A stretch of 64,000 nt of DNA from the NCBI GenBank assembly GCA_965242895.1, contig OZ251507.1, positions 2,542,001-2,606,000 of the forward strand, written 5' to 3'. Below the pieces are notes generated by a model. It ran no database searches. It was not told the DNA's origin and saw only the letters and a list, made by a program, of their open reading frames with translations. This stretch comes from CATQHL01 sp965242895. Lineage in GTDB: Bacteria; Actinomycetota; Acidimicrobiia; Acidimicrobiales; CATQHL01. The position numbers and the translations under genes were made by a program. Positions 1 to 11,296 of the stretch are shown piece by piece (position 1 is the first letter of the stretch; each line of letters begins with the position of its first letter).

Positions 1-2819
1 GCATCTTCCGTCGGGGTTGGTGCCGTCGAGGACGCCGATGTCGGCGATTACCACTAGTTGAGCGGCGTCCTTCGCCTTAACCCACTTACGCTCACCCTCC
101 CGACCCCCGTTATTCGGACTGAGTTCACTGGGGGAGGGCGGCCCGTTGTCGGGCACGAGCGGCAGGTCGTCTAGACTCTGGCCTGTCCCTGGCTCCGGGT
201 CGCCAACGCTCCGCCTGTTCTTGGGCATGAGCGGCGGGTCGTCTAGACTCCTGCTGCCGTTGTCTTCTAGACCCCTGCTGTTGTTGTCGCCTGGTGCTCG
301 GTTGTTCCGACCAGGTTCGCTCTCAGTGCGCCCAGGAGGTGTGCCGTCGCCGGCGCCGCTAATTCCGGCATTCCCCTCGCCTGGGGGCGCGTTTCCGGCG
401 TCGGCTGGGTGTGCGCTCTCAGTGTTTTTTCCGTTTAACGCTTCGTTGTTTTGCTTGAGGTCGTTCCCGGCTTGGCCTGGGTGCACATTTCCAATGTCGG
501 CTAGGCGCGTGTCTTCAAAGTCGTTGTCGTCTAATGCTCCGTTGTTCTGCTTGTGTTCACCCTCAGTGTTCCCAAGATGCGCCCTCCCGTTCGTGTTGCC
601 AACTCCGGCATTCCCACCACCTGGGTGCGTATTTTCGGCTTCGGCTGAGTGCGATCTCTTGCCGTTGTTGCTTGACGCTTTGCCGTTCGGATTGAGGTCG
701 CCCTCAGCACGACCTGGATGCGTGTTTCCGGTTTCGCAAGTGCGTGCGCCCCCTGTCCCGTTCGAGTGTAACCGCCGAGCGGGGTCGCCAGCGTGCGGCT
801 GTCGGGCAGTCTCCTTTCCGTGTGCTTCTTGCTTGAGAATTCTTGAACGCTGCCGGCGGGAGGGATTCTCTGCTTTCGCCCTCCAGTCGGAATGCCCCGT
901 TCGCTGCTGCCGGTCGGGGTGTCCTGACTGCGTCCTCTGGTCAGGATGCCCCGCTTGCGGCTGACTGGAGGGATGACTTGCTTGCGGCTTCCGGTCGGAA
1001 TGCCCTTTTAGCGGCGGCCGGTCGGGGTGTCCCTCTGGCGGCTGAGGGTCGGGGGGCATTGGTTGCGCTTGCCGGTCGGGATATCCCGCTTGTGCCCGGC
1101 GGGAGGGATGTTCTGCTTGTGCCCGGCGGGAGGGATGTTCCGTTCGCGTCCGCTGGTCGGAGCGTCCTGCTGGCGCCTGGTGAGAGGAGCGTCTCCCCTG
1201 TGTCCTCCGGTCGGAGCGTCCCGCTTGCGCCCGCCGGTTGGAGCGTCCCCTCGGCGGTTTGCGGGCGGTGTCGCCAGTGTCTGGTTTGTGGGCGGGTGCG
1301 GGCCTTCCCGTGAGGAGTTCGAAGATGGCGTCGCAGCGGCGCTGCTGGGGGGTGCGGCGGGAGTTCGGCTGCCCGTCCCGTCCGCCGTCCTCTCTCCACA
1401 GGGCGTCGGTGTGGCGGTCGACGCTCTGACGGAGAAGGTTGAACGATATGGGGTCGAACAAGGCGCGTATCACCCCCATCCCAGTGTCTTCTTCGGTGTA
1501 GAGCGAAGCGTGCCGCCGGCGGCGCTGCCAGTTCAAGCGAGCCCGCCCTCGGTCTGGGGAGTTCCTGCCGGCGAAAGAACGCGTTTGCTTGTAATACTGG
1601 TCGATAGGCGTTCTCTCCGCCGACTTCAGCAGATCCTCGTCGTTGTCCACAGACTTCGCCCCGCACTCAGCGCCAGCGTCAGCCAGCGCCGCAGCGTGCT
1701 CGAAAGTGATCGCCCCAGACCGGAGCCGCTCAGACGTGTTCGGCATCTCCTCTAGACGTTCCGCCACGCGCTTGAGGCGGCGGATTTCACGGTTGGCGAG
1801 TTTGGCGCGCCCCCCGAGCAAGTGCACAGCGTCGACTCCCTTGCCGCCCTTGTCCTTGTCCTTCAGGGTGACCGCAGCCACCGAACGCAGCAGATCAGAC
1901 GTCCGAGTGCGGATGCGCCCGAGGGTCGTCGAGAGCCTCTCCAATTCCCCAGGTGTCATCTGCTCCGCAGACACCCGCCCGAGAACCTCCAACGCCATGT
2001 CCGCAGCATCCACTCCGTACACAGGCGGAAGAACCTCCGCCGAACAGCGAGACGTCCCCGCCGAACCAGCCCCTCCAGACGAGGAGCCACCTGGCGCAGA
2101 CGAGGAAGCACTCGGCGCAGACGACAAGCCACCTGACATAGGTGGGAGGGTGTCTAACGCAGACGGGCGGGCGTTTGCCGCCTCCCGCCGATCCCTGCCG
2201 CTGCATGAACATTCCCCTTCGCTCCGCTCATCTCCAGCGCCCAGGGCGGCCAGGGGGTTCGCTTCTTCGACGCCGCGTGAACATTCCCCTTCGCTCCGCT
2301 CATCTCCAGGGGCGTCTACAGGGACCGGGGCTGCGGGGTTTGTGCGCTGACCGAAACTGACTCCTGCCCCTTGACTCTCGGCGGCGTCTGCTGGATGTGT
2401 TCCGTTGGTCGTTCCATCCGAATGCGAGTGTCTGACCTTTCGGAAACCATCGGCGGCGTCTACTGGGACTGGGAATGAGGAGTCTTTACGCCGATCGAGG
2501 TCGACTCCACGTCCTCCATTCTCGGCGGCGATCACTGGACGCACTCCGTTGGTTGTTCCACCCTCTGCGCCTCGTTGAACGTGTTTCGGGGCGAGGGTGC
2601 GGTCTTGTATTTCGGCGTGGAATTGCTTATTCATTGCTTTGTCTCGCTGAACGTGTTTCGGGGCGGGCGGGCGACCGGTTCGAGGTTCGGTGCTGCTCGT
2701 CTCACCGTCTGCGCCTTGCGTACATGGACTTGGCTGCCGCGGCTTATGTCTGCTGCAGCGTTGGCCGGGTATTTTTTCAGTGGCTGCTCCTTTCCCTGGT
2801 GGAGGGGAGTTTTTCTCAT
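1..2819 (-). CDS. DUF222/HNH endonuclease-type protein, copy 1 (partial)
   Basis: Reads leftwards and leaves the window before its stop, so the C-terminal HNH domain is not seen. It is collinear with the three other DUF222 copies: variable Pro/Ala/Ser-rich N-terminus, then the conserved DUF222 core (about 2000-1300, including LGGRAKLANREI and the YYKQTRSFAGR stretch). The conserved start MRKTPLHQGKEQ lies at 2819. Compared with copy 2, one G is missing near 2715, so the start frame ends at 2631 and the long frame (open from about 2715 to base 1) begins inside. An alternative ATG in the long frame lies near 2630. DUF222 proteins with C-terminal HNH domains are the '13E12 repeat' family of actinobacteria and their role is not established. 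A 72-bp periodic duplication lies inside the coding region. Confidence 0.75.
2199..2309. repeat. 36-bp repeat / 36-bp insert pair inside DUF222 copy 1
   Basis: About 35 bp containing GAACATTCCCCTTCGCTCCG occurs at 2203-2237 and again, shifted by exactly 72 bp, at 2275-2309. The intervening 37 bp is unrelated to what follows the second copy. On the minus strand it reads in frame as GDERSEGECS, 14 other residues, then GDERSEGECS again (24-residue period). Confidence 0.75.
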
Positions 2820-2982
2820 AGTTTTAAGAGTAGCAGGGGGGTATGACAATAATAGATACACACATGAACTGCTTTGAATTCTCGAAAATACTTCAAAGGC
2901 AAATAATGTTGAGAAAACATTTGTATATAGACAGAAGCCCGAGCCCGCACAGCCGTTTGACGCAGAGTTGGTCGATGAGGCT

Positions 2983-3246
2983 TTATTGGGGTGTATCGGG
3001 GACTGAGTGGGGTCTCCGGTTATCGGCGAATCCGGTCGACTCAGAGCCGGTGGACGAGGCCGCGGCGGGGGAGCACGAACCGCCCGAACAGACCTTGATC
3101 GAGGCTGTCGCAGTTTCGGTCACGTATTTTCTCAGTGGCTGCCCGAGTCCGTGACACGCTAGAAGTGAAGCCCACATCGTCGCAGTTTCGGTCACGTATT
3201 TTCTCAATGGTTGCTCCTTTCCCTGGGCAAGGGGAGTTTTTCTCAT
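2983..3246 (-). pseudogene. Truncated duplicate of the DUF222 gene 5' end
   Basis: Begins with the conserved DUF222 start (MRKTPLAQGKEQ) but runs only 87 codons and contains no DUF222 core. It shares an ASIKVCSGGSC-type segment with the equivalent short ORFs at 30104 and 38566. Unlike those, it carries an extra 24 residues: QPLRKYVTETAT, then MWASLLACHGLG, then QPLRKYVTETAT again. Whether it is translated is unknown. Confidence 0.45.
3107..3214. repeat. Clean 36-36-36 repeat-insert-repeat
   Basis: Two 36-bp copies (3107-3142 and 3179-3214, starting GTCGCAGTTTCGGTCACG; 2 differences) flank a unique 36-bp insert (3143-3178, starting CCGAGTCCGTGACACGCTAG). The paralogous modules near 15900, 30060 and 38520 have a single copy and no insert, so the extra 72 bp is a gain at this locus. 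Confidence 0.85.
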
Positions 3247-4617
3247 GATTCTAAGAGTAGCAGAGAGGTATGACAATAATATATTAACATATAAATTACC
3301 TTTAATCCAGAAAATCTTTAAAAGCAGATAATCTTGAGAAAGCACTTGTATGCAGGAAGATTCCTGTACAGAGCCGGTCGACGCGGCGTGTCGGGGAGCA
3401 TGACCTATCCGAGTAGACCTTGACCGAGGTGGAGTTATGACACGACCCTGAGTCCAAGACAGGCAAGGGGAAGGCCAGCTGGGCCTGACGGCTACCTGAC
3501 GGCTACTCGGAGGTGGAGACACGAAGGCACGAAGGAGAGTAGCATGGAGGAGTTCCTGGGGTTCAGTCCAGCCGGGCCTGACGGCCAGTTACAGTCTGAG
3601 ACCGACTTACGGTTTGAGCGCGAGAGGACAGCCGCCGCCCGCCGCCACTACCGGCTCGTCATAGTGCGCTCAGGATTTTCTGAGAGCGAGTCACGGTTTG
3701 AGGGCGAGGGCGAATCACAGTCTGAGCCCAAGTCGGGGACTGGTGGTCAGTTCGAGTCCTGTCCGGAAGGTCAGTCGGAGTTTGAGCCAGCCGGGCTGAC
3801 GGGCGAGCCTGGTCTGGCGCCACAGGCGCCACAGTCTGAGGTTGGTGGTCAGTTTGGAGTCTGATTCCGAGTTGGGAACTGGTGGTCAGTTTGGAGTCTG
3901 AGCCCTAGTCTGGGACTGACGTCTAGTCCGAATCCGGGCGGTGCATCCCGGATCCGGGCACGGTCCGGAGGCTCAGTCGGAAAGCTGCCCGTCCTGTGTC
4001 GGAGTTCGTTGGTTGGCTGGAGCCCGTTATCGTCCGCCTCTCCGGCGCCCGTGTCACGCCCGTCCCCGTCGCCCAGTTCTCGTCGCCTAGTTCCCGTCTG
4101 TCGTCCATCCCGAGCTAGTCGCCGTTGGTCACTCGACGCCCGTCGCCGTTGGTTGTCCGGAGCTAGTCGCCGTCGCTCAGTCCCTGCCCGTCCCCGCAGC
4201 CCGTCTCCGCCCTCGTTGCCGAAACTGCCCCTGTCCCGTCGTCCGGCCAGATGTCCCGTTGCCCGGTCCCGTCCGGTCCCGTCCGATGCCCCTGTCCCGT
4301 CGCCCAGCCTGGCGTCCCGAAGCAGCCCCCGAAGGTGACCGAGCGACGCGCCGACGCGCTCTCGAGTCCACAGGGACAGCGGCAACCTAGGTCGCCCAGG
4401 ACGAGTTCTCGAAGGCTGCGAACCTTCCGACGGAGCGAAACCGATGGTCGTGGGCGGCAACCGAGGTCGCCCAGGACGAGTTTCCGAAGGTAAGCCGGTG
4501 ACAGCGGCGTTGATGTGCAGCGACTGGCGGCAACCGAGGTCGGGCTGACGAGCCTCCGAAGGTGACCGACTGACGCGCCGACGCGCCCTCGAGCCCGTCC
4601 TAGCAGCCGAGGCGGAG

Positions 4618-5159
4618 TTGGGGAGCGAGTCGGAGTCCGTGTCGCACAGCAACACGGGCTACGACGTTCTGGTGCGTGATTTCGAGAGCTGGGTGTCGTT
4701 ATTCGTTGAGGTCAAGGGTTACATGCTGCAGATTGTGGGGCGTGATTCGAGAACTTCGAGAGCTGGGTGTCGTTATTTGTTGAGGTCAAGGGGCGGACGT
4801 CATCCGCAAGTCCTGGCCGTCCTACCTTCGAGAACCGGGTGTCGTTATTTGTTGAGGTCAGGAGTCCCCTGTCGCAGACTTTGGGGATAGGAGATACACG
4901 TGAGCGATCAGCAAGTTCAGAGAGCCAAGTCGAATCCGGAGCGCTCCGGATCGCGCAGGATCGCTCCGGATTGCTTTCGGAGCGCTGGCGTTTGGCCGTG
5001 GTTTCCGCGTCGCAGAATCTCGAAATTTTGCCTAGAGTCAAGTGCATGATAGAGCCGTTCGAGAATATGACTATGGGCTTCGCCCAGACTGGCTTGACCC
5101 TGAATGTCGAGGAGTTGTCGAGGAGTCGCTGCGCGCCGTCGTGGAGCCGCGGTGAGTAA
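4618..5159 (+). pseudogene. Decayed fragment of the helicase C-terminal (DUF3883) region
   Basis: Translation gives NTGYDVLVRDF, VSLFVEVKG, ERWRLAVVSAS, then a FAQTGLTLNVEELS stretch. These match the helicase tail at 21450-21749 (NPGYDVLSKD, HYFIEVKG, ERWRLAVVSV, FAQTRLTLKVRDLL). The order is kept but the middle is expanded and frameshifted. It sits at the right end of composite region 1, as methylase tails do in regions 3 and 4. Confidence 0.7.
4681..4862. repeat. Three 36-bp repeats with 38- and 36-bp unrelated inserts
   Basis: Repeats at 4681-4716, 4755-4790 and 4827-4862 (core GGGTGTCGTTATTTGTTGAG). Inserts 4717-4754 and 4791-4826 share no similarity. The repeat corresponds to the FIEVKG part of the helicase tail, so this is an expansion inside a decayed gene. 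Confidence 0.75.
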
Positions 5160-5645
5160 GGGACATGGCGGGGACGGAGGCGGTGGTGATGAGGGAGTCG
5201 CTGCGTGTCGTCGTGGAGCCGCAGTGAGTAAGGGGCGTCGGGGTGATATCGGTCAGATCGCTGCGGTCCGGGGCGCAGTCGGCTGTGCCGCAGTGAATAG
5301 GGGACGTCGGACGAGGTCGGTCGTGCCGCCGGCCCAGGCTCTGGGGGCGAGGTCGGTCGTGCCGCCGGGTCAGGTTCTGGGGGCGTCGTCGTGTCGGGTT
5401 CTGGGGGCGTCGTCGTGTCGGGTTCTGGTGGCGAGGCTGGTCGTGCCGCCGGGTCAGGCTCTGGTGGCGAGGTCGGTCGCGCCGCCGGGTCGGGTTCTGA
5501 TGGTGAGACCGGTCGCGCCGTCGTGTCAGGCTCCGGTGGCGAGCCCAGTCACGTCCCAGCGTCAGGCTTTGAGGGTGAATGTGATCTGGCCGGTGAGTTC
5601 GTCGTTCCGCAGAGCGTCGGCGGCCTGGTCTGATCCGGTGCGGTC

Positions 5646-6068
5646 ATGATCACGCTGTTTATTGTGGCCATTGTGCTGTGGGTGAGCCCGTGGCCGGCGA
5701 CGGGGGAAGCGACGTTGCCTGATACGTTCAAGACCTCCGCCCCATATGAGCAGCAGGCTTGCGAGGATGCGAACGCGGATCTCGGGGCTTTGAGGGAGGA
5801 GCTAAGAGAAAGTCTGCTCGGTGAGGACAGGGATCGGATCGCTGCCGCTGAGAGGGTCAGGGATGAGCTGTGTGATGACATCTCTGGCGGGTTCCTGTGG
5901 CGCAATCGGACGTTCATCGCTGGTGCTGCTGTTATTGAGTTGGCTGTTGAGTTCCTGTTGGTGATCTACGTGCTCATCACGATAAGTCGTGTTGAGCGGC
6001 AGGGTCGTGACCATCACGAGAAAATCTGGTGGCTGTTGAGCGGACGTAAGCACTCGTTTAAGGAATGA
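5646..6068 (+). CDS. Small membrane protein of unknown function
   Basis: 140 residues, not recognised. An N-terminal hydrophobic segment (about 2-18, ITLFIVAIVLWV) looks like a signal peptide or anchor. A charged, helix-prone middle (about 35-80, with several REEL/ERVRDEL stretches) contains two cysteines (about 40 and 75). A second hydrophobic helix (about 91-113) is followed by a basic tail. The topology suggests a soluble loop between two membrane segments. It lies 400 bp upstream of methylase A on the same strand, but nothing ties it to methylation. The start is the first ATG; no strong ribosome site is visible. Confidence 0.55.
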   Translation: MITLFIVAIVLWVSPWPATGEATLPDTFKTSAPYEQQACEDANADLGALREELRESLLGEDRDRIAAAERVRDELCDDISGGFLWRNRTFIAGAAVIELAVEFLLVIYVLITISRVERQGRDHHEKIWWLLSGRKHSFKE

Positions 6069-6374
6069 AAGGAATGAGAGGAATGATAAGGAATGAGAGG
6101 AATGAGCAGCACCAGCCTGCTGCCGTCTGGGGTGCCGCCGTGGAGCGGCGATGAGTGACGGGTGTCGGGGGAGGGGCATGGTAATGGCTGCTGCAGTCTG
6201 TGGCGCGGTGGCTGTGGCGGAATGAGTGACGGGTGTCGGGAGGGGGGGAGGGGGGGTTGGTCTTGTTGTTGCGGTCTGGGGTGTGTCGTGGCCGTGGCTG
6301 GGGAGCAGTGAGTGACGGAGGCAGCGTGTGTTGCACGGAGCAAGGCGGAATGGCATGAGCACTTCCTCGACGAC
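6069..6374. repeat. Spacer with GGAATGA and other short repeats
   Basis: Begins with five near-copies of (A/G)AGGAATGA (6060-6110). Then come two similar segments reading GAGTGACGGGTGTCGGG (about 6150 and 6224) and a run of G-rich sequence. It ends with GACATGAACGGCATGAACGGC-like triplicates leading into the methylase A leader. No gene is supported. Confidence 0.5.
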
Positions 6375-6464
6375 ATGAACGGCATGAACGGCATGAACGC
6401 TTCGACTACCGCTCGCAAGTCGAAGTTGATCGAGGCGGCGCTGCCGCTGGATGCGACGTGGTGA
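6375..6464 (+). other. Leader mini-ORF of methylase A
   Basis: A 29-codon ORF (MNGMNGMNASTTARKSKLIE..., ending ALPLDATW-stop) whose second half copies codons 3-14 of the methylase that follows. Its TGGTGA end lies 4 bp before the methylase GTG. The GGTGA overlapping the stop can pair with the 16S anti-SD, so termination-reinitiation coupling is plausible. It could instead be a recombination scar. Confidence 0.55.
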
Positions 6465-6468
6465 GGGT

Positions 6469-7641
<1,173 letters not shown>

Positions 7642-9505
7642 TTACACAAAAGCTCAATGGTGTGCGGGGGGCATGGGGTTTGATCTTTTGGCGGTAGTGG
7701 CAGAGGGGAACAGGGGCCGGCAGTATTGTGAGGCTCGGTCGGCCGATCTCGAAGCTTGTCGGGCTGCCGAGGAGCTTGCAGCGGATAAAGCGGATAACTG
7801 GAAACCCGTCGGCAGGCTTCCGCCGATGGGGAAGGGGTTGGGTTTCACGGTTCAGGCTTACGGCATAGAGGAGTGGTGGCAGTTGTTTACCGACCGCCAA
7901 CTAATTGCGCTCACGACGTTTTCTGACTTGCTGGGCGAAGTCCGTGAAGCGGTTATTAATGACGCCAAAGCGGCTGGTCTAGCAGACGACGGGGTTCGTT
8001 TGCGTCACGGGGGAGCGGGAGCGGTCGCTTACGCGGACGCTGTCGTGACCTATTTGGCGATGGTGGTTGACCGCTGCGCTGATTATTGGTCGAGCATCAG
8101 CATCTGGCACAAATCCCGAGAGACCATTTCACATACCTTCGGGCGCCAAGTTGTGACGATGGTTTGGGACTTTTGTGAAGCGAACCCGTTTTCGTCTTCG
8201 AGTGGTAACTGGCTAGGTCAACTGGAGTGGGTATGCAGGGCGATTGAGCGTTTTCCGGCGATAGGTGATGCGGAAGTTGATCAGCAGGATGCACAGACAA
8301 GGACGCGTACCACGGCAGGAGTAGTGATTTCCACCGATCCGCCGTATTACGACAACATTGGTTACGCGGATATCTCCGATTTTTTCTATGTGTGGCTGCG
8401 CCGAAATCTTGCGGATATCTGGCCTGCTGAGTGCTCCACGCTGCTCACTCCTAAGGCGTCGGAGATGATTGCAGATAAGAGCCGGCATGGGAGCAAGCAT
8501 GAGGCCAGGGAGTATTTCGAGGGGAAGATGGCTGAGTTCATGGACGAAGTGGCTTCAGCGCAGCATTACGCTGTCCCTGCTACTATCTACTACGCCTATA
8601 AGGCCACGGAGTCGACTGAAAGCGGTGAAGTGGTTTCGACGGGTTGGGACACTTTTCTACAGGCAGTTATAAGCGCTGGGCTGCATGTCACCGCTACTTG
8701 GCCACTGCGTACAGAGGCTCCAGTACGCCTGCGCTCCCTCGGTTCTAATGCTCTAGCGTCTTCGGTCGTTTTGGCGTGCCGTCCTCGTCTGGCGTCGGCT
8801 CCTCTTGCTACTCGGAGTGAGTTCATTGCTGCGCTTCGAGACGAACTCCCGCCAGCGATCAAAGTCCTGCAGTCCGGCAACATTGCTCCCGTCGACTTGC
8901 CGCAGTCGACCATCGGCCCGGGTATCAGTGTGTTCTCCCGCTATGACAAGGTTGTTGAGGCCGATGGCAGGCAGATGCCGGTGAGTGAGGCTTTGGCTCT
9001 CATCAACGAGGTGCTCGACGACGTCCTTCACGGGGAGGAGTCTGAGCTCGATCCCGACACTCGTTTCGCCTTGACCTGGTACGCGCAGCACGGCTTTGAG
9101 GCCGGCCCGTTCGGGGAAGCTGATTCCATCGCTCGAGCCAAGAACACCTCTGTGGAGGGTGTTTCTAGGGCGGGCGTCGGGGAGACTTCTGGCGGTAAGT
9201 TCCGTCTGTATCCCCGTTCGGAGTTGGAAAAGGGTTGGGATCCGGCCAGCGACTCCAGGCTGACAGCCTGGGAAGCGCTTCAGCATTTAGCGGCGCGGCT
9301 AGAGCGGTCGGAGACGCAGGCGGCTGCTTTGCTGAGGCGCCTCGGCGGCGTCGGCGACCGCGCCCGCCAGCTTGCGTATCTTCTGCACAAGATTGCTAGC
9401 GACAAGAGGTGGGCAGGCGAGGCGCTCACTTACAACAGCATTATCTCGGCGTGGCCGACCCTGCAAACTCTTCCTTCCCTAACCGAGGAGTTTGTGTTTG
9501 ACTAA

Positions 9506-10216
9506 TTAGACGCCCAGCGCCGACGTCCGGACAAGCCGTAGGCGCCCGGGAGCGTTGCACACTCGGGTGATGCAGCCTAGACGTCCTCGCGCCGATGGCA
9601 GGGCAAACTCTGGGCGGTCCTGCCCCGCCCTTCGCCCCCGTCGATGAGTTTTCGGCTGAAGGTCGGTGGCGCTCCAAGGCCTCATCTGCCAGGCGGCCGA
9701 GGGCCGGGCAAACTCTGGGCGTCCTGCCCCGCCGCCCTCATCGAGGAGTTTTCGACCAAAGGCCGGCGGCACCCCAAGGCCTCATCCGCCGACGTCCGGG
9801 CAAGCCGTGAGCGGGGTTGTCGTTGCTCGTGGTGTCGAAGGTGAGGTGCTACCGCTTGCTTCTTTCGCCGACGTCCGGGCAAGCCGTGAGCGGGGTTGTC
9901 GTTGCTCGTGGTGTCGAAGGTGAGGTGCTACCGCTTGCTTCTTTCGCCGACGTCCGGGCAAGCCGTGAGCGGGGTTGTCGTTGCTCGTGGTGTCGAAGGT
10001 GAGGTGCTACCGCTTGCTTCTTTCGCCGACGGCCGGGCAAGCCATGAGCGTCCCCCGTCGCCGAGTTCTCGATAACGGCCGGCTGCGCCACTTCAGGGCA
10101 CAGCAACAGCACAGAGTTGGTGTGCTGCCTTGAATACTCTCGACTTGATACGAGAGTTCGAAATACGAGAATTCAAAACAAGAATTAATTCGTGGGGAAT
10201 TCGTCGAGCACAGCGT
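9506..10216. repeat. Tandem-repeat region after methylase A
   Basis: No gene is supported. Two diverged copies of about 110 bp (around 9595 and 9700; GGGCAAACTCTGGGC, then a GAGGAGTTTTCG motif) are followed by a perfect 79-bp tandem repeat: 9788-9866, 9867-9945, 9946-10024, plus a partial copy to about 10050. Then an AT-richer stretch (10125-10216) lies before the antitoxin-like gene end. The GAGGAGTTTTCG motif recurs around 17276, 17345 and 17540. Confidence 0.75.
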
Positions 10217-10456
10217 TCAATCACCGATGGATAATTCTTCGGCGAGTTCGTCTTCGGTGAGTCCGGTCTTTTTGAGGACACGCTCTATCACGAGTCTGAG
10301 TTGTTCACGTGACTCTCTGGCCTCTGGGCTGTCTTTGTCTTTGGATGGGATGAAATAGCCGACTGTCCTGTCGTGCTGCATGATGGCGATCATTTCTTTG
10401 GCATTCAGAAAGAATGCAGCTTTGTCGCCGAGTTCGTCGGTCGTAACGGAATGCAT
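10217..10456 (-). CDS. Phd/YefM-like antitoxin (orphan)
   Basis: 79 residues. The N-terminal half (VTTDELGDKAAFFLNAKEM, IMQHDRTVGYFIPS) resembles the DNA-binding Phd/YefM fold, in which a short conserved block ends in a 'VGYFIP'-type strand. The C-terminal half is charged and helical, as expected for a toxin-binding tail. A strong AAAGGAGG site precedes the ATG. No toxin gene follows on the minus strand: downstream DNA is short AT-rich sequence and then the 79-bp tandem repeats. It may be a degraded toxin-antitoxin pair or a stand-alone regulator. The family match is from memory of the motif pattern. Confidence 0.6.
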   Translation of the reverse strand: MHSVTTDELGDKAAFFLNAKEMIAIMQHDRTVGYFIPSKDKDSPEARESREQLRLVIERVLKKTGLTEDELAEELSIGD

Positions 10457-10556
10457 TGGTTGGCCTCCTTTCTTTTGCTAAATATAGAAAAACTTTGTGT
10501 GCTGAGGGTCAGCAAAGATGGTTTGCGGAGCAGGTCTGCGATGTTCTGGGTTCTGG

Positions 10557-10670
10557 AGCATGACCTGCAAATCGGATACCCACTGTTTCATCGAAGTCAA
10601 GGGTCACCTGCCACAGACCACGGAGTTTCAGGTGAGCGACGCACTGGCTCTCATCAATGGGCGGTTGCAG
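10557..10670 (+). pseudogene. Chimeric scrap of helicase tail and methylase
   Basis: Reads THCFIEVKGHLPQTTEFQ (the helicase tail near residue 1224) followed directly by VSDALALING (a methylase C-terminal block). The same junction (LPQAAEFQVSDALAL) recurs at about 35060-35105, so it is a copied element end, not an independent event. Confidence 0.65.
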
Positions 10671-11296
10671 TTCCTTCGCCCTTCCGTGTCTTTCGGGGCC
10701 TGTCGCGGGCTCTTCCTGCCTAGTGTCCTGCTCCAAACTGACTGTTCCTCCGCCCTTCGTGTTTTTCGGAGCCAGTCGGTGTGGGCGTTATGCGTTGGTG
10801 GTGGCTGTTGCGGGAGGGGGTGGAGTGTGAGGGCTCGGCTCTCCTTTCTGCGCTAGTCGGTGTGGGCGTTTTTGGGTGGCTGTGAGTTGCTGCTTGAGGA
10901 CAGACTTCTTGCTCTGCCGCAGATGAAAGGGGAGTGGGTGTTTCTTGGGTGGCTGCGAGTCGCTGCAGTTCCTTTGTCCCTTCGTGGCTCTGCGCTCTCA
11001 GTGTAACTCTCCGTTTCCGCACGTCAGGCCATAGATGTTTTGCGAGTGCACGTGCGGCTGATTCTTTAGCTGATGAGTGTAACTCTCCGTTTCTGCACGT
11101 CAGGCTCTAGCTGCTTTGCGACTGCTCGTGCGGCTGATTTTCTAGCTGATGAGTGTAACTCTCCGTTTCTGCACGTCAGGCCGTAGATGCTTTGCGACTG
11201 CATGTGCGGCTGATTCTTTAGCTGATGAGTGTAACTCCCCGTTTCTCCGCGTCACGCCATAGCTGCCGCTCCTTTGCCTCTTTCGTGGTTTCGGGG
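10671..11296. repeat. 3' flank of DUF222 copy 2, with 76-bp tandem repeats
   Basis: Shared with the flanks of copies 3 (about 26010-26637) and 4 (about 35130-35460): G/T-rich segments reading GGTGGAGTGTGAGGG and CAGTCGGTGTGGGCG. A 76-bp tandem repeat begins at 11001, 11077 and 11153, with a partial unit at 11229 (GTGTAACTCTCCGTTTC core). No gene is supported. Confidence 0.7.

Larger units (their letters stand above)
2820..5645. other. Gene-poor composite repeat region 1
   Basis: No intact gene is supported. It contains: a 5' module shared with all DUF222 copies (about 2776-2960: start region, then AT-richer DNA and a TGTAGACAGAA-type motif ending near GCCGGTCGAC); a second, truncated copy of that module (about 3194-3385); a dispersed 'GAGGAGTTCCTGG' motif (about 3545); an acidic-coding repeat (SEPKSGTGGQFE-like, 3720-3900); Ser/Arg-coding low complexity (4000-4450); a decayed helicase tail (4618-5159); and Gly/Val-coding tandem repeats (5290-5560). 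The module order is the same as after DUF222 copies 2, 3 and 4. Confidence 0.6.

Noticed and set aside
5104..5649. 181-codon ORF of Val/Pro/Arg repeats
   Set aside because: Composed of 27-36-bp tandem repeats open in more than one frame, with no domain or ribosome site; not supported as a gene.
9788..10050. 79-bp tandem repeat as another 36+36 insertion locus
   Set aside because: The whole 79-bp unit is conserved, with no variable half, so ordinary tandem duplication is enough.
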